From Curtobacterium sp. MCPF17_052 (lineage in GTDB: Bacteria > Actinomycetota > Actinomycetes > Actinomycetales > Microbacteriaceae): a DNA stretch of 64,000 nucleotides. The position numbers and the translations under genes are program-made. Positions 63,152 through 64,000 of the stretch are shown piece after piece (the stretch's first letter is position 1; every line of letters starts with the position of its first letter). The stretch spans positions 1 through 64,000 of the forward strand of contig NZ_QKSD01000006.1 of assembly GCF_003234085.1 (NCBI RefSeq), in the 5' to 3' direction. Under the pieces are notes generated by a model. That model was given only the letters and a program-made list of their open reading frames with translations. It searched no databases and was not told the DNA's origin.

Positions 63152-63215
63152 GTCAGGGTCCGGGCTCGTCAGGGTCCGGGCTCGTCAGGGTCCGGGCTCG
63201 TCAGGCCTCGGGCTC
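63152..63215. repeat. 16-bp tandem repeat, about 4 copies
   Basis: Unit GTCAGGGTCCGGGCTC, exact copies at 63152-63167, 63168-63183 and 63184-63199; a fourth, degenerate copy (63200-63215) overlaps the stop codon of the MarR gene. Different in sequence from the neighbouring 17-bp repeat. Confidence 0.8.
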
Positions 63216-63683
63216 CTCCGAGCGTGCGGCTGCGCGCAGGGCGTCCGACATCCGACCGGTGAAGTCGATGAACAGTTCGAGGGACTCGGGCGCCACCGCG
63301 CCCTCGAGCACCCCGCGGTAGGCGGCTCGTACGGACCCGAGGACCGCGATCCCCGCGAGCGTGAGCTCGATCCGGACGCTGCGCCGGTCGTCGGGATTCC
63401 GGACGCGGTCGAGCAGCCCCTGTCGGGTGAGCCGGTCGAGGAGCGCGGTCACGGCACCCGTCCCCATCTCGAGGTACCCGCCGAGTTCCTTCGGCGTGCG
63501 GTCGTCGTCGATCGCACCGAGGAACTGCAACGCCCGGAGGTCGACCGGGTTCAGGCCGTGCCGGACAGCGAGGTGCTGCATGAGATGTGCGTGTTCGACC
63601 TGCGCGCCGTAGAAGGTCGCCACGGCCTCGTCGAGGAGCCTGTCGAGGTCGGCGGGCGAGGAGCGCCGAGGAGGTGCGGTCAC
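63201..63683 (-). CDS. MarR-family regulator
   Basis: A 160-residue winged-helix protein: NPVDLRALQFLGAIDDDRTPKELGGYLEMGTGAVTALLDRLTRQGLLDRV is the helix-turn-helix region (about residues 45-95), with the wing DDRRSVRIELTLAGIAVLG. It is divergent from the TasA-like gene at 63.8 kb, 93 nt away, so it may control that gene. GTG start. Confidence 0.9.
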   Translation of the reverse strand: MTAPPRRSSPADLDRLLDEAVATFYGAQVEHAHLMQHLAVRHGLNPVDLRALQFLGAIDDDRTPKELGGYLEMGTGAVTALLDRLTRQGLLDRVRNPDDRRSVRIELTLAGIAVLGSVRAAYRGVLEGAVAPESLELFIDFTGRMSDALRAAARSEEPEA

Positions 63684-63719
63684 GGGGCGAGCATAGTCGA
63701 CATCCGTTCATCACGAAGA

Positions 63720-63767
63720 TTGACAAACTCTAATTTCGATGCGTACTGTCGTAGATGCCTCGAAATT
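63720..63767 (+). promoter_or_regulatory. Promoter and inverted repeat ahead of TasA-like gene
   Basis: TTGACA (63720-63725), an 18-nt spacer and TACTGT (63744-63749), a good housekeeping-type promoter. AATTTCGA (63732-63739) and TCGAAATT (63760-63767) form a perfect 8-bp inverted repeat whose right arm covers the probable 5' UTR. The MarR-type regulator divergent to it is the natural candidate binder. Confidence 0.65.
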
Positions 63768-63776
63768 CGAGGTGAC

Positions 63777-64000
63777 ATGATCAGGATGGACCCTTCGGAA
63801 ATGCGTCGCCCCACTCGCACCCTCGCTCGCCTCGGCACCTTCGCCGTGATCCCCGCCGCACTGCTCGCCGCCGGCATCGCCGTCTCCACGGCGAGCTACT
63901 CGGCCTTCTCGGCGACCTCCTCCGACGGTGCCGACAACTGGTCGATGGGCACGGTCGCGCTGACGAACGACGCCGCGAACGGTGCGCTGTTCTCCGCGTC
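63777..64000 (+). CDS. TasA/camelysin-like exported protein (truncated by window end)
   Basis: Only the first 70 or so codons are present. Possible starts are in-frame ATGs at 63777, 63786 and 63801; a GAGGTG ribosome site at 63769-63774 favours the first two. The signal peptide RLGTFAVIPAALLAAGIAVS is followed by TASYSAFSATSSDGADNW, the pattern of SipW-dependent-type (TasA, CalY/camelysin) proteins whose mature part begins near Ala-Ser-Tyr-Ser-Ala-Phe. Likely a cell-surface or matrix-type protein, perhaps followed by a SipW-like signal peptidase beyond the window. Confidence 0.7.
   Translation, partial: MIRMDPSEMRRPTRTLARLGTFAVIPAALLAAGIAVSTASYSAFSATSSDGADNWSMGTVALTNDAANGALFSA

Overview
The window is GC-rich, densely packed DNA with many 4-nt stop/start overlaps and frequent GTG starts. 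It reads as chromosome of a high-GC actinobacterium. The gene mix (Ku/LigD end joining, phosphoketolase, several LacI, ROK, TetR and MarR regulators with sugar genes, many Gfo/Idh/MocA oxidoreductases, DUF3618/holin-like membrane proteins) fits Microbacteriaceae, most likely something close to Curtobacterium. The genus is an inference from style and gene content. I saw no rRNA, tRNA, CRISPR array, insertion sequence or phage module.

Layout. 0.2-3.9 kb: phosphoketolase, a GtrA-type membrane protein and a fumarylacetoacetate-hydrolase-family enzyme. 3.9-7.8 kb: a tight operon of unknown purpose (a possible 29-residue peptide, a helical-repeat protein, an ABC ATPase and two permeases). 8-16 kb: a sugar-isomerase-like TIM barrel, small proteins, and a non-homologous end-joining region (three-domain LigD, Ku) with an SDR dehydrogenase and membrane proteins. 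16-20.9 kb: a complete leaderless-bacteriocin locus. A 53-residue peptide very like lacticin Q / aureocin A53 lies divergent from an operon of ABC permease, ABC ATPase, two bacterial-PH-domain membrane proteins and a small membrane protein. 20.9-30 kb: Ppx/GppA phosphatase, a LacI-controlled nucleoside salvage operon, a TetR-controlled drug exporter, a GNAT and a HAD hydrolase. 30-37 kb: a three-gene membrane stress-type operon, a glycosyltransferase, a MarR/oxidoreductase pair with twin operators, an unknown secreted protein with a small membrane partner, and a ROK regulator. 37-48 kb: alpha-xylosidase with its ABC importer and LacI regulator, then a lipoprotein and a Gfo/ThuA/Gfo sugar operon. 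48-57 kb: a TetR/MFS pair, an ECF sigma factor with two envelope-type proteins, LacI and Gfo genes including an unusual LacI-GrpB fusion. 57-60 kb: xylA-xylB. 60-64 kb: a cupin regulator, a flavoprotein, a pentapeptide-repeat protein, MarR, and the start of a TasA-like exported protein.

Two themes stand out. First, the window holds the parts of a xyloside route: importer, alpha-xylosidase, xylose isomerase, xylulokinase and phosphoketolase, although these sit in three separate transcription units. Second, there are up to three separate peptide or secreted-protein loci. The 16.6-20.8 kb bacteriocin locus is by far the best supported; the 3.95-7.8 kb and 35.0-35.8 kb loci are unidentified. Their DNA looks less GC-rich than the surrounding metabolic genes by eye; I did not compute this.
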